Assembly (NCBI GenBank): GCA_030159075.1
Contig: BROG01000152.1
Span: 1,077,501-1,141,500, forward strand
Reading direction: 5' to 3'
DNA: 64,000 nt
Origin: Atrina japonica
Taxonomy: Eukaryota; Mollusca; Bivalvia; Pterioida; Pinnidae
The position numbers and the translations under genes were made by a program. The first letter of the stretch is position 1, and every line of letters starts with the position of its first letter. The notes below the pieces were generated by a model, which did not search any database, was not told where the DNA came from, and saw only the letters and a list, made by a program, of their open reading frames with translations. Shown here one piece after another: positions 1 to 13,690 of the stretch.

Positions 1-432
1 ACATAAGATTAAACATTTTATTTTTCTATATATTTCATACAAAATAACATTTTAAAATATAAAACTAACTTAAAGTCATTTCTAAAATCAATTTCATTAC
101 AATTTTCTCTTTTCTAAGCATGGCTTGACGAAGTGTCTGTATTTATTTTCATTTGTTACGAATGTCCATTGCTTCCTTTTATAGTACTGAATCACATGCT
201 TTTTGCAAGCCATCACGAAAATTTATGTATTTATTCTTAATGGGAATGAATATGATTAAGAATATGATTTTCTGTTTAAATCTGCTGAATCTGGAGAATA
301 TAAAATTTGAATAGTATAAGTAAATACACAATGAAACATATTTTGAGTTTTATGGTAAACTTTTATCAAAGATGATATATAATGACTTTACATGAATATT
401 TTAAAAAATGTGGATTCATTATGAAATTTAAC

Positions 433-434
<2 letters not shown>

Positions 435-514
<80 letters not shown>

Positions 515-523
515 TGTATGTAT
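435..523. repeat. Compound (AT)n-(TGTA)n microsatellite
   Basis: An uninterrupted AT run from about 435 to 487 continues directly into TGTA repeats to about 523. Open frames across it on both strands are artefacts of the repeat. Confidence 0.95.
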
Positions 524-917
524 AAAGATGTTTTCTCCCTTCTGTCACATAGTGTACACTCAGAATATCCGTTTATTTGCATAACTCCGTTTACTCTTGG
601 AACTCCCAACTTTCCCGAGTTTCTATCAGCTGCCTTGACAAATCAAATGGAAACTTTGGTGTTGTATTTTACTAAATTTGTAAGAAATTTAAAATGAGTA
701 CATGAAAACGTATCATCCTCCATTTATAATGTTTAGTGTCCATTTTTACAAATTAAAATTTAGTTATGGTCAGTACAACCATTGTCGTAAAACCACTGTC
801 CGGAATCACTATGTAGGAACAGTGTTATAATAGTTCTACACTTAGAGGGGCTGATAAGGGCGTGGTAACATTACATTAGGGCAAATACTGTGTAATACTC
901 GTGATACATACTTCATG

Positions 918-1103
918 CATAGGCGTCGGAATCAAATTGAAAGTGTGGGGGGGGGGGGCTAAACCAACACACAAACGCCAGACACGTCTTGGGGGCTAAG
1001 CCCCAATTTTCAACACCTATGCCTATCTTTGCAAAAAAAAAAGTGGGGGGGGAGCTAAGTCCCCCATCCCCCCCCCCTAGTCCCCCCGGTTCCGACGCCT
1101 ATG
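918..1103. mobile_element. Small MITE-like element with TIRs and a TSD
   Basis: A 186-bp element bounded by perfect 14-bp inverted repeats, CATAGGCGTCGGAA at 918-931 and its complement at 1090-1103. It is flanked by a 5-bp direct repeat TCATG at 913-917 and 1104-1108. The interior holds G12 at 947-958 and several C/G runs but no open frame. The terminal repeats plus the target duplication are seen directly; the class of transposase that moved it is not known. Confidence 0.75.
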
Positions 1104-1201
1104 TCATGTTACATAGTATTACAAAGTTGTGTTCATTATGAATCTTCTGGTCTGTCGACTTGTTCGCCACTTACATGAAATGTGTCTTGACGGTAGATGA
1201 C

Positions 1202-1377
1202 CTAGAACACAGAGACCTGAGATTCTGTCTGTATATTGATATACAAATCATTTTGTTACATAGCTTACTCTCTATAATGAGGAGGTTAACAACGTTTACC
1301 TCCTCATTACAGAGGTCAAGATATGTAAATGTTTTGTATATCAATATACGTACAGAATTCCAGGTTCCTGTGCCTAG
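1202..1377. repeat. Long imperfect palindrome (foldback element)
   Basis: The two halves, centred near 1290, are reverse complements with scattered mismatches over about 85 bp each. Matching blocks include GTATATTGATATACAAA and AATGAGGAGGT near the centre. No coding potential. It lies about 100 bp from the preceding MITE. Confidence 0.8.
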
Positions 1378-1607
1378 AAGTATTGTTACCACGTGTTCGT
1401 TTGCTTCGCATAAAATTCTTTTTTTTTTACTCTTCCGTATAATTTCTTTTTTTTTTCTCACCATAATCAATTATAATTCATTATCGGGGTGTATGGGTTT
1501 TTAATAATCACATTTTTTATCATTTTATTCATCATTTTCGTTACTAGTATAATATCATTAAAAAACATCTACACTTTCAGATTCGGGGTGTGTTAGCACA
1601 AGCACTT

Positions 1608-1674
1608 GTTTCTATCAATGGGTGGGGAGGGGGCGAGAATTTCGTTTTGTGTTCTCGACCCCATTCATAGAAAC
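1608..1674. repeat. Short imperfect inverted repeat
   Basis: GTTTCTAT at 1608 and ATAGAAAC ending at 1674 bracket further complementary blocks (AATGGG with CCCATT, CGAGAA with TTCTCG), forming a G-rich hairpin. No gene is associated. Confidence 0.55.
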
Positions 1675-2449
1675 TAGACACAATGGGTAAAAATGTTCCC
1701 GACAAATACAAAATTGCAGACGTGTTATTTGCTAAAACATCTGAGATTTTACAGATACAGTTGACTTTTTTAGTTAATTTTGACTAATTATCCCAAATGA
1801 CACGACGTTATACCTATAATTGTTCTACGATACCTTTAATCCGATCAGTTTTTATTTACAAAAGTCTTTAAACTTTTCGTGTGAATGTTTGAAATAGTAA
1901 TTATAAAATTGGATATTACTTCCTGATTCGCGACCTTCATCGGTACTCTGCTTTAATCTCCAGATCTAAATTTCCCGAATCCGTGTCAAGCTGTTTCTAA
2001 CCTTTCATATCGTCTGATAACTCGCTTATTCACTAAAGTTTTTCTTTAAATATGACATAATTTTCTTTTTCATTCTATGAAGTCAATGGATAAACACCCT
2101 GGGCCATGTCAACACACAAGTTTCTATTTGTCAGCATTCAGTTTTCGACTATGTCAAATATTTTGCCTAATTTGTGCGTTCTCGCGTCATTTGTTGGTTT
2201 TTGATTATCGACTTAATCAAGATAGAAATGAACAAGTTTACACACAACAGTATGTACACGTACAGTACAAAAGTATGTATACTGACATCAAATAATTAAC
2301 ACGGATCACACCAAGTCATTTCGATTTTTAAACCAGATCTTCATTCTATGGTTTACATAAGTAAATTTTACCTAAACACTTAAAATATTTGAGTTAATGA
2401 GGTTTTAGACTAAAATACACACACTTGTTAGTATAACCACAGGAGTTCA

Positions 2450-2452
<3 letters not shown>

Positions 2453-2535
<83 letters not shown>

Positions 2536-2548
2536 ATCTCTCTCTTTC
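2453..2548. repeat. (TC)n microsatellite
   Basis: Pure TC run of about 80 bp with a short interrupted tail. Confidence 0.95.
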
Positions 2549-2981
2549 CAAGTGTTTTATTTTCAGAGATAATATGAAATGCAATCCGTTCCCATGTTTA
2601 CAAACACCAAAATTGGTATCCGTATATTCGGGACTCATATTTTATTATTAATTTCATCTTTTTCCACATGCGTGTTTTTCTTACATTCTTTAAACTGCCT
2701 TTAAAGTCACATTCCGATGATGTTATTGTAATTTTTGACATTAGCTACAGAAATCCATTCCTAATGATGGGAAAAGAAAAAATCATTGTATTATTCGAGT
2801 TATTAAAGGAATTCCTCTAGAAATCTGAAATTTTATTCGGCTCTTGAGGCATACTAATTTCCCTAGATATTTAAATGCGACGTGGTGCGCCACCTACACG
2901 TGACACGCGGTCGAGAGGCGAAGCGCCAAAGGTTTAGAAATTGAGTCACTAAAACTACGGTGGCTGGTTTAGGACGCAGAA

Positions 2982-3146
2982 ATTATCTTATTTTATCTCG
3001 TTATAACGAGATACTATCTCGTTATAACGAGATAATCAAATAATTATTACGAAAAAATTATCTTGTTAACTATCTCGTTATAACGAGATAATTTTTCGTA
3101 ATAACGAGATAATTTTTCGTTACAACGAGATAAAATAAAATAATTA
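2982..3146. repeat. Palindrome cluster with inverted ends
   Basis: Three exact copies of the 20-bp palindrome TATCTCGTTATAACGAGATA lie at 2994-3013, 3015-3034 and 3071-3090, followed by half-sites ending in AACGAGATAA. The outer ends (ATTATCTTATTTTATCTCGT and its near complement at the right) are themselves inverted, so the block looks like one foldback unit. Confidence 0.75.
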
Positions 3147-3334
3147 ATGTGTTCTTAATAATTACGACTCGCTATAGTATCAAATGAATTTATTATTTCT
3201 TCACAATTTATCCAACAATTTGTAAAATATAACATGTTCAACTTGTATCACACAGTCTAGTATAATTCTCTTACACTTTAACAAATTCTCGATCCGCATC
3301 CTAGGGCATTGTGAAGATGAAAAGCACGCCCCCT

Positions 3335-3720
3335 CTAACTTAAAATCCTGCATCCGCCTTTGAGGACTGGAGAACCAGGTTACAGTATACCCGGAAAGAG
3401 ACCTCCGGCCTTCCACAAGTTAACTGGCAAACTTTTGTAAAGAAAAAAAAAAGCTTAGGTTCCAACGGGTCTCGAACTAGCGCTGACCAGAAGTGAGAGA
3501 CTTCATCGTTCAAAGCGCGATGCTCTAACTCTTTTTATATTATATATACAGAATACATAATCGTATTGTTACACAATTCAATTAAATGAAAAAAAAATAT
3601 CACATATAGTTTTATATTTTAACACCCAGAAGTTGGCTAATCGAACGTGAGATGACCAGAAGTGATAGAATTCATGGTTCAAAGGTTCCAACCACTCGAC
3701 CACGGTGACCCCATGTTTCA
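3335..3720 (-). mobile_element. SINE remnant, tRNA-like head on the minus strand
   Basis: On the minus strand, a sequence resembling a tRNA B box (AGTTCGAGACC) and an A box (TGGTCGAGTGGTT) lie near 3465-3715, followed by a body shared with copies near 9.3, 18.9 and 26.9 kb. The copy is split and partly duplicated around an AT-rich insertion at 3535-3640. Family assignment is by internal comparison within this window. Confidence 0.55.
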
Positions 3721-4415
3721 TCTCCATATTTAACATGTAGCAAGTCGTTTCAGACCAACTACTAAAACTTTTCCTACCGTAGCTAGTCGGGAGTTCTACC
3801 GACTACTTAATATTTTTGTCATACTTTTGTTGATTCTACCATTTCCCAGTCCAATTGTCCCCAGTATTTTAATTAACAACCAGAATGCACATACTTAAAA
3901 GTCATTTATTTTGATTTCTTTAGGTTTCCTTTGTAAGTGTTTCACTTTAAATCCCTTCTTGTTTACATGGCGTAGAGAGTACACTTCTCTCTAATGCAAG
4001 CCTTTTATAAAATGAAATGGACTTTCCTTCATTATCGAATGTATATCCTTGTGATTGACTGTATGTATTCAGTGTTTAAACGTCGCTAATCCTTTAAGAA
4101 GAATCTGCAGTATAGCCGTATCAAAATGCATTACTTGCGCATTGAAATGCAACAAAGGAAATCTATTTCACCGTCATGTAATGTTTCATGTTGAAATGTA
4201 ACCTAAAACTTCAGTTTATTTATACAGTATTATGTGGACTTTTTATGTGAATGAATATAAACGGATATAAACATAATGGCTTTTCGTTTATCCTCCCAGG
4301 ACGCCGACTGCATTCTATCTGCAGTGGTATGTATGCATGTTTAAAAGTATGAACATATACCCTCTTCTCTCTGCTTTTGGTTTGCTTATCACCAATAGTG
4401 TTGTTCACGACCTGC

Positions 4416-4525
<110 letters not shown>

Positions 4526-5944
4526 CTTGAAGTGTCTAAATCAAACTTACATACAATAGACAAGAAGAAGGGATATGTTGCCGGTAAAAAATATATCTTT
4601 ACCGTGAAAAATACCTTAACAGACCACCTGTTTGTATGACAAAGTAGCAAATAAGATCTGACGTAGAGACAATGGAAACTGACTGTGGGAACAACAAATC
4701 CCACCTTTACGATATTATGCCGATCTTTCTTTTAAAACTTTAAATATTTACACATATATTCATACTTACTTGATTTCTCGTATAAATGCTTCTCGCCGGT
4801 GTAATGTAGAAAAGTGAGCCGCATAGAAAAACCAACGGTGTCAGTATTCTACGTGGAAATCATACCCGGGCACTTGTAAAAAAATGACCCATACCTGTAC
4901 AAAAATTACCCAGGTTGCGAGTCAATTTTCTACGGATTTAGAGAAGTGCTCAGCAAGGGAAATATGAATAATGAAAGTTTTTGACATATCGATACCACGT
5001 GAGATTTCAGGGTATGGAATCAAGTGATGGCACAGTGATTAAGATTCTCGAATTATGGTCACACATATCCGAAATGTGGGTTTGAATCTCGCTCGGGACA
5101 GTTAAAATTATCATAAGAATTTTCTCCGTCTGATATGAGAAAGTTGCCAAAGAATTAGCTCATTCTAATTTGTTTATGTTTAGCGTCCACCCTAAAACAA
5201 AAACCTATCTCTCTAACAGGAAAAAAAACGACAGAAAAAACAATACATTTTAGGAAAACAAATACATTTATGTATTTAACTGATGTGTCAACAAAAAACT
5301 ATATAGTATTACACTTTTGGCACAAACTTATAAATAACCTTTGAAATAATAGTTTTTACATTGAGGAAAATAAATGTTCATGTTTAACTGTTCATTTAAG
5401 AGTTATGTTCAATATTTTACCTAGATGTTTATGAGTTTTCTCTGTTTAAGGATATCAAAACCCATCAGTCTGTGGACGCTAGACAGAGAAAAAACTTGGA
5501 ATGGCCTATTTTGTTTTCATTTGCAAACTTTGTAGTTATTTACTTAACAATCGTGCATACAAAATTTTAAAAACATCTGATCACTGGTTCATGTGAAGAC
5601 TTTATTTAGGTGCGTACCAAGTTTTGGTCCTTTTTGGCCTTTGAGGGTCCAAGCGGGTCCTCCGCTGTCCATATAATAATTAGGCCTAATATATGCATGA
5701 TATCCGTGTAGATGTTTCTTTTCCTTAAAATATGTGAGGGAGGGTAATTTTTCTATGGGGGTCACGTTTTCACGGGACAACTAACAGAAATGTTGAAGCG
5801 GGTCGTTATTCTACGGATACTCGGGTAAGATTTCTATCGTAGAAAAGTGACCCCGGATAAGATTTCTTTTGTAGAAAAGTGACCCCGTGTAGCATTTCCA
5901 CGGCGGGTAAATTTTTCACGTTACATCGGAATCGCCAATCTTAC

Positions 5945-6998
5945 ATATGCATTTTGTTATATGCACGTCATAGCACCGACATATGTCTCTCTAGCAGACG
6001 ACCCACAGTCCGTCTTGTACATGTCTAAACATTTTGTCATGTACACGTCATAGCACTGACATATATCTCTCTAGAAGACGAGTCACATCCCGTCTTGTAT
6101 AATACATTTTGTCATGTACATGTCATAACGCTGACATGTATCTCTCTAGCAGACGGCTCACAGTTCGTCTTGCATATGTATATACATTTTGTCATGTACA
6201 CGTCATAACACTGAAATGTATCTCTAGCAGACGGCTCACAGTTCGTCTTGCATATGTATATACATTTTGTCGTGTACACGTCATAACACTACCACGCATC
6301 TCTCTAGCAGATGGCTCACAGTTCGTCTTGCATATGTATATACATTTTGTCATGTACACGTCATAACACTGAAATGTATCTCTAGCAGACGGCTCACAGT
6401 TCGTCTTGCATATGTATATACATTTTGTCGTGTACACGTCATAACACTACCACGCATCTCTCTAGCAGATGGCTCACAGTTCGTCTTGCATATGTATATA
6501 CATTTTGTCATGTACACGTCATAACACTGAAATGTATCTCTCTAGCAGACGGCTCACAGTTCGTCTTGCATATGTATATACATTTTGTCATGTACACGTC
6601 ATAACACGCAAACAAGTCACACCCAATCTTTTATATACATTTTGTTATGTACACGCCATAGTACTGACATGTATCTCACTAGCAAAGGGCTCACAGTTCG
6701 TCTTAAAAAATACATTTTGTCATGTACACGTCATAGCGCTGGCATGTATCTCTCTAGCAGACGACTCACACTTCGTCTTATATATATACATTTCGTTATA
6801 TACACGCCATAGCATTGACATGTATCTCTCTAGCAGACAACTCACAGTTCGTCTTATATATATACATTTCGTTATATACACGCCATAGCATTGACATGTA
6901 TCTCTCTAGCAGACGACTCACAGTTCGTCTTATATATATACATTTCGTTATATACACGCCATAGTATTGACATGTATCTCTCTAGCAGACAAGTTACA
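5945..6998. repeat. 78-bp satellite array, about 13 units
   Basis: Tandem units of 76-80 bp, each with an ATTTTGTCATGTACACGTCA-like block, then ATGTATCTCTCTAGCAGACG and CTCACAGTTCGTCTT. Within 6184-6510 two unit variants alternate (CACTGAAATG and CACTACCACG), giving a recent 156-bp higher-order duplication. Units diverge and shorten toward both edges. Each unit carries a small hairpin, AGACGA pairing with TCGTCT. The open frames on both strands are by-products of the repeat. Confidence 0.9.
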
Positions 6999-7465
6999 GC
7001 TAGATATATATACAGATATATATTATATCTAAAATTTTTATCTAATGTAAATACATGTACTTTCATTTTCTGTGTAACGTTATTTGGATATCAAGCATAT
7101 ATGAATCAGGACGCAATCCAATTCCAATTTTACTTTAAATGATATTGTTTGTTCAAATGCTAGCTAATACTTTGATAAAGAATGGAAAGTAGACAAGAGC
7201 TATAGAAAGGGGATTTAAAACCGTGTTGTCACAATGGCCGCTCCATCGAGGATTTTCAAATCTCAAAAATCTTACCAGCAACACTCGTTTGTGGCTGTAT
7301 TACGGTGTTTTTATTTCAATGATAATCTAGTCGTACATATATGTTCTATGTATCAACGATTCCAATGTGGCCTTTCGTGTGTTTTTTTTTTATTTTTAGT
7401 ATTGTGTAACGGCATGGATATTTACCAATGCCCCTAATGCCAGGTAACACGTCTGATTTGAATGC

Positions 7466-7680
7466 CAAATTCAGATTATTTTCAGAAGACATCTATAAGT
7501 CTAATACGGACTAATGTGAACATATGATAAATTAAGTTCATTTTCAGAGGACATCATGTCTAATACAGAAGATTGTACGTACATGCTATAGTTTAGTTCA
7601 TTTTAGAAGACATCAGTGCCTGATATGGACGATTGTGCGCGCATGGCACATTCATTTCATTTTCAGAAGACACTCATGTA
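7466..7680. repeat. Diverged tandem repeat, about 75 bp x 3
   Basis: Three degenerate copies built around TTCATTTTCAGAAGACATC followed by CTAATACGGAC-like sequence. Confidence 0.6.
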
Positions 7681-7896
7681 TGACGATGACTATTGAGTTA
7701 CTTTTAAAGACTTTGATAGAAATGCTAATAAGGGAATCACTATTCCATTACCATTACTATTGAGTCATAGTATTGTGATAGCTTTTTTGTGAGTAGTTCA
7801 AAAGAACTATAATGTACAACTTAATGAAACTGCTGCGGTGACAGAAATACCTTGTGATTATTGACTTGTACAGTTTTCAATGGTTTAAATGTTGTA

Positions 7897-7898
<2 letters not shown>

Positions 7899-7973
<75 letters not shown>
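7899..7973. repeat. (AT)n microsatellite
   Basis: Uninterrupted AT dinucleotide run of about 75 bp. Confidence 0.97.
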
Positions 7974-7975
<2 letters not shown>

Positions 7976-8624
7976 AAGAGGAACCTTTTATTTGTAATTT
8001 TCAATGATGAAATTGTATATTTTATCCAACCGCTTGAAAATTTCTTTATAAGTCAATTTTTATTCAGCAAATTATAACTACTTAAACTGGCAGTAGTCTA
8101 GTTCACTATTGCCAATGTCTATTGCTTTGCCAGTTTACTATTGTAGAAGCACTATTAGAAGGTGTACTATTGTAATTATCTATTACATTGACAATTTACT
8201 ATAATGCTCGCAATAGTGGAATGTCATTGTTCTGATGCATCAACAGTTAAATGCCGGAAATAACCCAACAACACTAGGGTTGATAAATGGGTGATAAACC
8301 AATATGGTATTTCCATCCCATCCTTTAACACTGGTCTAAATAATTTAGAAATGTCTGTTTTCGGAGGGAGGGGGCTTCCAGAGTTTTCCTCCTTAGGCTG
8401 TCCTGGATCCACCTGAGCCCAAATAACCCCAGATTCCCCGCATTTATAAAATCATCAAGATGTCTACCTACGCCACTGACTATGATTATGAAAATACATT
8501 CTGTTTCAGAATCAGTGATTATACCGAGACCTTGAAGTTTCAAATTACCAATGCTTTGTATATTCACCAAAATACCATGCAAGTTTGTTAACGATAGTAA
8601 ATTAAATCATATTGTTTATTTCAG

Positions 8625-11600
8625 ACTCCCCAAGGAGTACAGATCGGACCAATACGTATACCGGTCGCCAATACCTATGGTAAGCATAAAGTATGAGTAT
8701 GTTTCCTTTTTACCATACATGCCTTAATTAACGAGAATATTGGTCACAGATCTCACTGGCGTCAAAATCATGTTACTATTTATTTTCGTTATATTTCATT
8801 TTGTATTAGAGCTGAAACGAATTCTCGAATATTAGAGAATGGGCGAATATTCGAAAATATAAATTGCCATCCGAATATTGTACCACACGTCTACTCCCGT
8901 ATCAGTATATTCTGTAGGATCATTTTGCCATCGGTAATCTACATGGGAAGAATGGACTGTTATATCTATCATGTTCCCACCTTTTAATTTATCAGGGCCT
9001 GACACCATAAAACTTAAGAATTGCTTTAGTCTAAAACTTTACTCAACTTTGACAAATCCTGAGATCTGATTGGCTGAGCAGGCCAAGTTGAGAATATTCT
9101 CAGACTTAAGCAAATTCTTAAGTTTTATGGTGCCAGGCCCAGGAGTTTACCTAAACATGAAAACACGATTGATACATCAATATGAAAACATTTCTCTTAC
9201 ACAAGTTGTGACGTGATAAGGTCAAATTTCTAATTCGTGCGTGAAGTTTCAAGTTTTACTCGTGTAGAAAAAGACGAATTTTGCATTTGAATGCTGTTTA
9301 ACGCCACACGCAAGAGTTTTTCAGTCATATAGCGACGGCCAGTTTTTAGAGACGGGGAAAAAAACCCGGGAAATGAACAACTGACCTTCTGCAAGTAAAA
9401 TGCCAACTTTCTCGCACGAAAATTCGATTACATATTTTTGGTATTCCTTTCAGCTCTGCTTTATTTTTACTGTGAAGATGTTGGTTTCATGTTAATTTTC
9501 GAGTCGTACAGGGGGTAACGGCGGTGACGGTGCTTTTATTTTTAAAACTGGGGCTGAGCGGATTGTTCAAATGTATTTTGATATTCAATTTTTGTAGACG
9601 ACCCTGATGAACATGATGGAAGTTTGGAAAAGAGTAAGTACATGGTATGCACGACAAAGAAATGCACATCTTTATTATAGAAACTATTATGTTATGACAA
9701 AATATCAAGATACATCAATACATAATAACATCATATTACTATTTAATTTTTCTTTTTTGAGAATTTTTACGTGTGACGTTGATTTCTCTCTTTCTCTCTG
9801 TCTCTCGCTCTCCGTATTTGCTTTACCCCAGAGGGTGAAATACACAGACAAAATTCTTTGCTTTTTACATTTTATCATAAAGTGCACAGACACTCTTTCT
9901 GATTTTTGTGAAATACTCGCACTTGAAACAGTAATATAGTCATCACTAATCACCCCAGGAACTATGAAAAACTGTAATATAGCCATCACTTATCACCCCA
10001 GGAACTATGAAAAACTGTAAGAGAATTACTCGCACGTGAAACAGTAATATAGCCATCACTAATCACCCCAGGAACTATGAAAAACTGTAAGAGTATTATT
10101 TTTTGAAATAAGCACTCCATTGTAGGCGCTTATTAGTTCATATTTTTATATTTAAAATTGCAGCCTATAATTCAACTGTGCAAATACTTATAACACGACA
10201 TGTTACTGTATAAATAGAAGCTTTTGTGGGGTTTAAACTTGGTGATTTCAAAATTAAAACAGATTCGTTGACATTAAATTTCGTTGAAAATCGGTTTGTA
10301 AAGGAACCTATTACTCTGTAAAATTTCGCCATGGTTCCAATTATGTTATATTATGTTATATTTTCTGATTTTACAATATATAAGAACAATTTAGAGTTAG
10401 AGTGAAGTTTTCAGTCCTTGATACATAGTTTGTCCTGTATTGGTTCCAGTCTTAAACTGTAATGTAAATATCAACAAAATAGAAAAATATAATAAAGTTA
10501 AGGTGTAAATGTCTATTGCAAAGTGTGTTTGTATGAAATAGCTAAGTGGACATTAAGATTATATTCTAATCGAATCCTTTTAAAGGATTACGAAGAGGAT
10601 TAGGTATTTCATGTTTTGTCCACACATGGAAGATAGATGATCATAGTAAGCCCTGTAGATATGAGTGGACAGAGAGTTTTTATACAATCGGACCTGTATT
10701 GAGAGACCACTGTCATGGAAAGTCATCCGTTTGGAAGCTTGCGATACTAAAATATTGGATCAGAACTATGTGCACATCAAATATCACTAAATGAACTAGT
10801 CTACATAAACCAGATTTTAAGAACATAAGGGCGTTATGGATTCTCTTCATACACGAAATCTGAGTTTGATTTGTGGATAAATGTATTTTATTGATATGTT
10901 TTATCGTACATGCTGGAAGCTGTCATTTTGTATTCCAATTTTGTATTGCTATGGGATAGCAAACTTTTATCACACGCATTAGTCCTATGATATATCGTTT
11001 TTTTATTATAGGACTATCACATGCATATGACAACAATAAGCATTTTGATTGGTTAATTCTGTGGACATCCTCATAGGGTACATGTAGGCTTAAAGTAAAT
11101 ATTGGGAGGATGAAACGTGCCATCTAAATTTTTGGACATCGTTCCGTGTCATACAAATTCGTATTAATATGCTATACAAGATTGTTGTGAACCGGAGTCT
11201 ACATGATCATACATAAGTTTTCATTTGACAAGATGATAGTACCATACACCTATATAATGATGTTTTGCAAAAATACTTTAATAATTTTTTTAATTATTCT
11301 AGATTATTTTTTTTAATAATCAAGTTTTTAATTTTTACTGTAACAATATGAACGTGTAGCAGACAGGGTGTCTGTCCCCTGGAACGCCATCTCATGTCAA
11401 ATGTAGGACTTAGGCCTGATCGTTCAACATACAACTCACATCACTAAGTCCCGACATTTCTTTCCTAATTCCTTACATCTACATTCTTTCTTGTCTTGTC
11501 GGAACGTGTGCATTAACCAGTTGTTTGGTTCTTCTGATTTCCTTGGGGATTTCCTAATTAACTCCATATCAACTCTCGCTCAGGGTCTGGTAGAGGGCGT

Positions 11601-13118
11601 AAGAAAATTGCGCAAAGATGCCCAAATCAACTGTGCATTGTCAGGTCCGAGGACCCATATGGCGCGAAACAGAAGGACGGTAAGGGATCATTATTTTAAA
11701 AAGAAAACGTTAAAGCATGTGTATACTTATATCCTTTTTAAGGAGACGCACGTTTATAACAGATATTAACAGAATTTAATGATGAATCAGTAAAACAAAC
11801 ATGTATATAATATGGCGTATTCAAGAGGCCTACCTTTGAAATTATACACTGCGTTCAAAGTAATAGTATGCAGGAAAATGGTAGAATCAATTTAATTTCT
11901 CTATGTAGCCTTACATCGTTTACAAAAGTTCGAAAGAAACAGTACATAGTCTAAATATGTACATGACGGTGTTATGTTTGTAAATTTTTAATTTACTGGG
12001 TGGGTGTAAATCACAATTTACAACATGACAGTGGTGTTGTCTACGTTGTACGAAGATGATAAGTGATATATGTATATTATAACAGTCAGGTTACAGCTCA
12101 AAATATTCTAGTCCTTTGAAGTCACTACCGGCAATGGATACATGATGCAGCACAAGCTTAACCCTATAGGTACTTCGTATTAATCAGAGATGTGATGTCC
12201 CTGTTTCCATATTGTTTTGAGACGCGTAGAATTTTCATTTTGTGTTTACTAAATCAAATTTTATCAGTTTTTAAAAAGCTGCTCGAAGTACCATACATTT
12301 TGACTTTTTCACAAGCCACCTCTGCCATAACCCTATCTTGGACCTGTAGGCCTGAACCCCAAATCCCCGCATGCGAGACCAACGCTTTGCTAATAGATTA
12401 CCACGAATGTCCCTGTCTTACAAGTTTATTACAAAGTTATAAAAAGTTAAAAATAAAATCCGGCAATGTATCATAAACTTCATATTCTCACGTAACAAGT
12501 AACGGTTGGTATAACTGATTATGAAGCACAACTATTTGATTTATTTAACAAGCGTGAACCTAAGTACTATATTTGTATTTTTAAAATCATCACATTTAAC
12601 TTGCACGTGCATGCATGATATACGGCATCCAAACAGTTTTGATGATAGATTAATATAAAACAGAATGAGTATAAAAAAAGCCATGCAAACTATAAATAAC
12701 AACAAATTTCATTTTTCAGATTAAAAACCCAAGAGAACTATAAAAAGAAGAAAAACTGTACACCTGCACATTTTCGCTCCCGTTTAATTTTCGCTTCGAT
12801 GAGAGGGTGAATTTAAAATGAGGGTGATCTTTTCAAGCCAAATAACTTGCAAATACATTCCATTCTTGAGACTATGGTAATATAGGGCGAATTTAAGATG
12901 GGGTGAATATGTTTTTGCTATAATAGAGCGAAAATAAACAGAGGCGAAAATTCACAGTTATACTGTGTTGATTTATAAAGTGTACATGTGACTTCTACGA
13001 TGTATGATGTATGGCTTATGTTAGTCTACTAATTACTTATAAAGTGTACCATTGTTTATTGACATTATACGACTGTTTATTGAACTGTGTTGAAATATAC
13101 ATGTATTTAAAGGCACCC

Positions 13119-13189
<71 letters not shown>

Positions 13190-13282
13190 TGTATTATTAT
13201 ATGTGCGTGATGCAAGTACTGATATTAAACAATGATAAGGGCACGGAATCACTTAATCTAGTTTTGCTTGTAAATATACTTG

Positions 13283-13329
<47 letters not shown>

Positions 13330-13631
13330 GACAGACAGACAGATATATATATATATCACTAAAATGACTAACGATCAACGTTGTATATGTAACATATAGC
13401 AATTCTTTCATGTTCCGGCTGTGTGTGAGTGTGTGTTTGCAGGCGAGTGTGTATGCGTACGGTTTTTATGTTATTATATTTTTGTCCTGAGGAAGAAACA
13501 GGTCGTCCCGAAAAATTTACTTAAATTGTGTCCGTTTCGTTAGTCATTTTAGTTTTTTTATATACTTTCCATGACTTGTATCTATTGCTTAGATCCGTCA
13601 CCCTAGAATACATAGTGTTGTTGGTATTAGT

Positions 13632-13690
<59 letters not shown>

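Noticed and set aside
366..609. Tyr-Ile and Tyr-Val-Cys-Met repeat ORFs
   Set aside because: Translations of AT and TGTA microsatellites; the same applies to the AT and CT runs near 4.4, 13.1 and 13.6 kb.
1160..1504. Facing ORFs of about 100-114 codons
   Set aside because: They lie on the 176-bp palindrome, which makes both strands look similar; no coding character.
6109..7066. Several 75-140-codon frames
   Set aside because: All derive from the 78-bp satellite; frames on both strands are equally open and none has a start or splice context.
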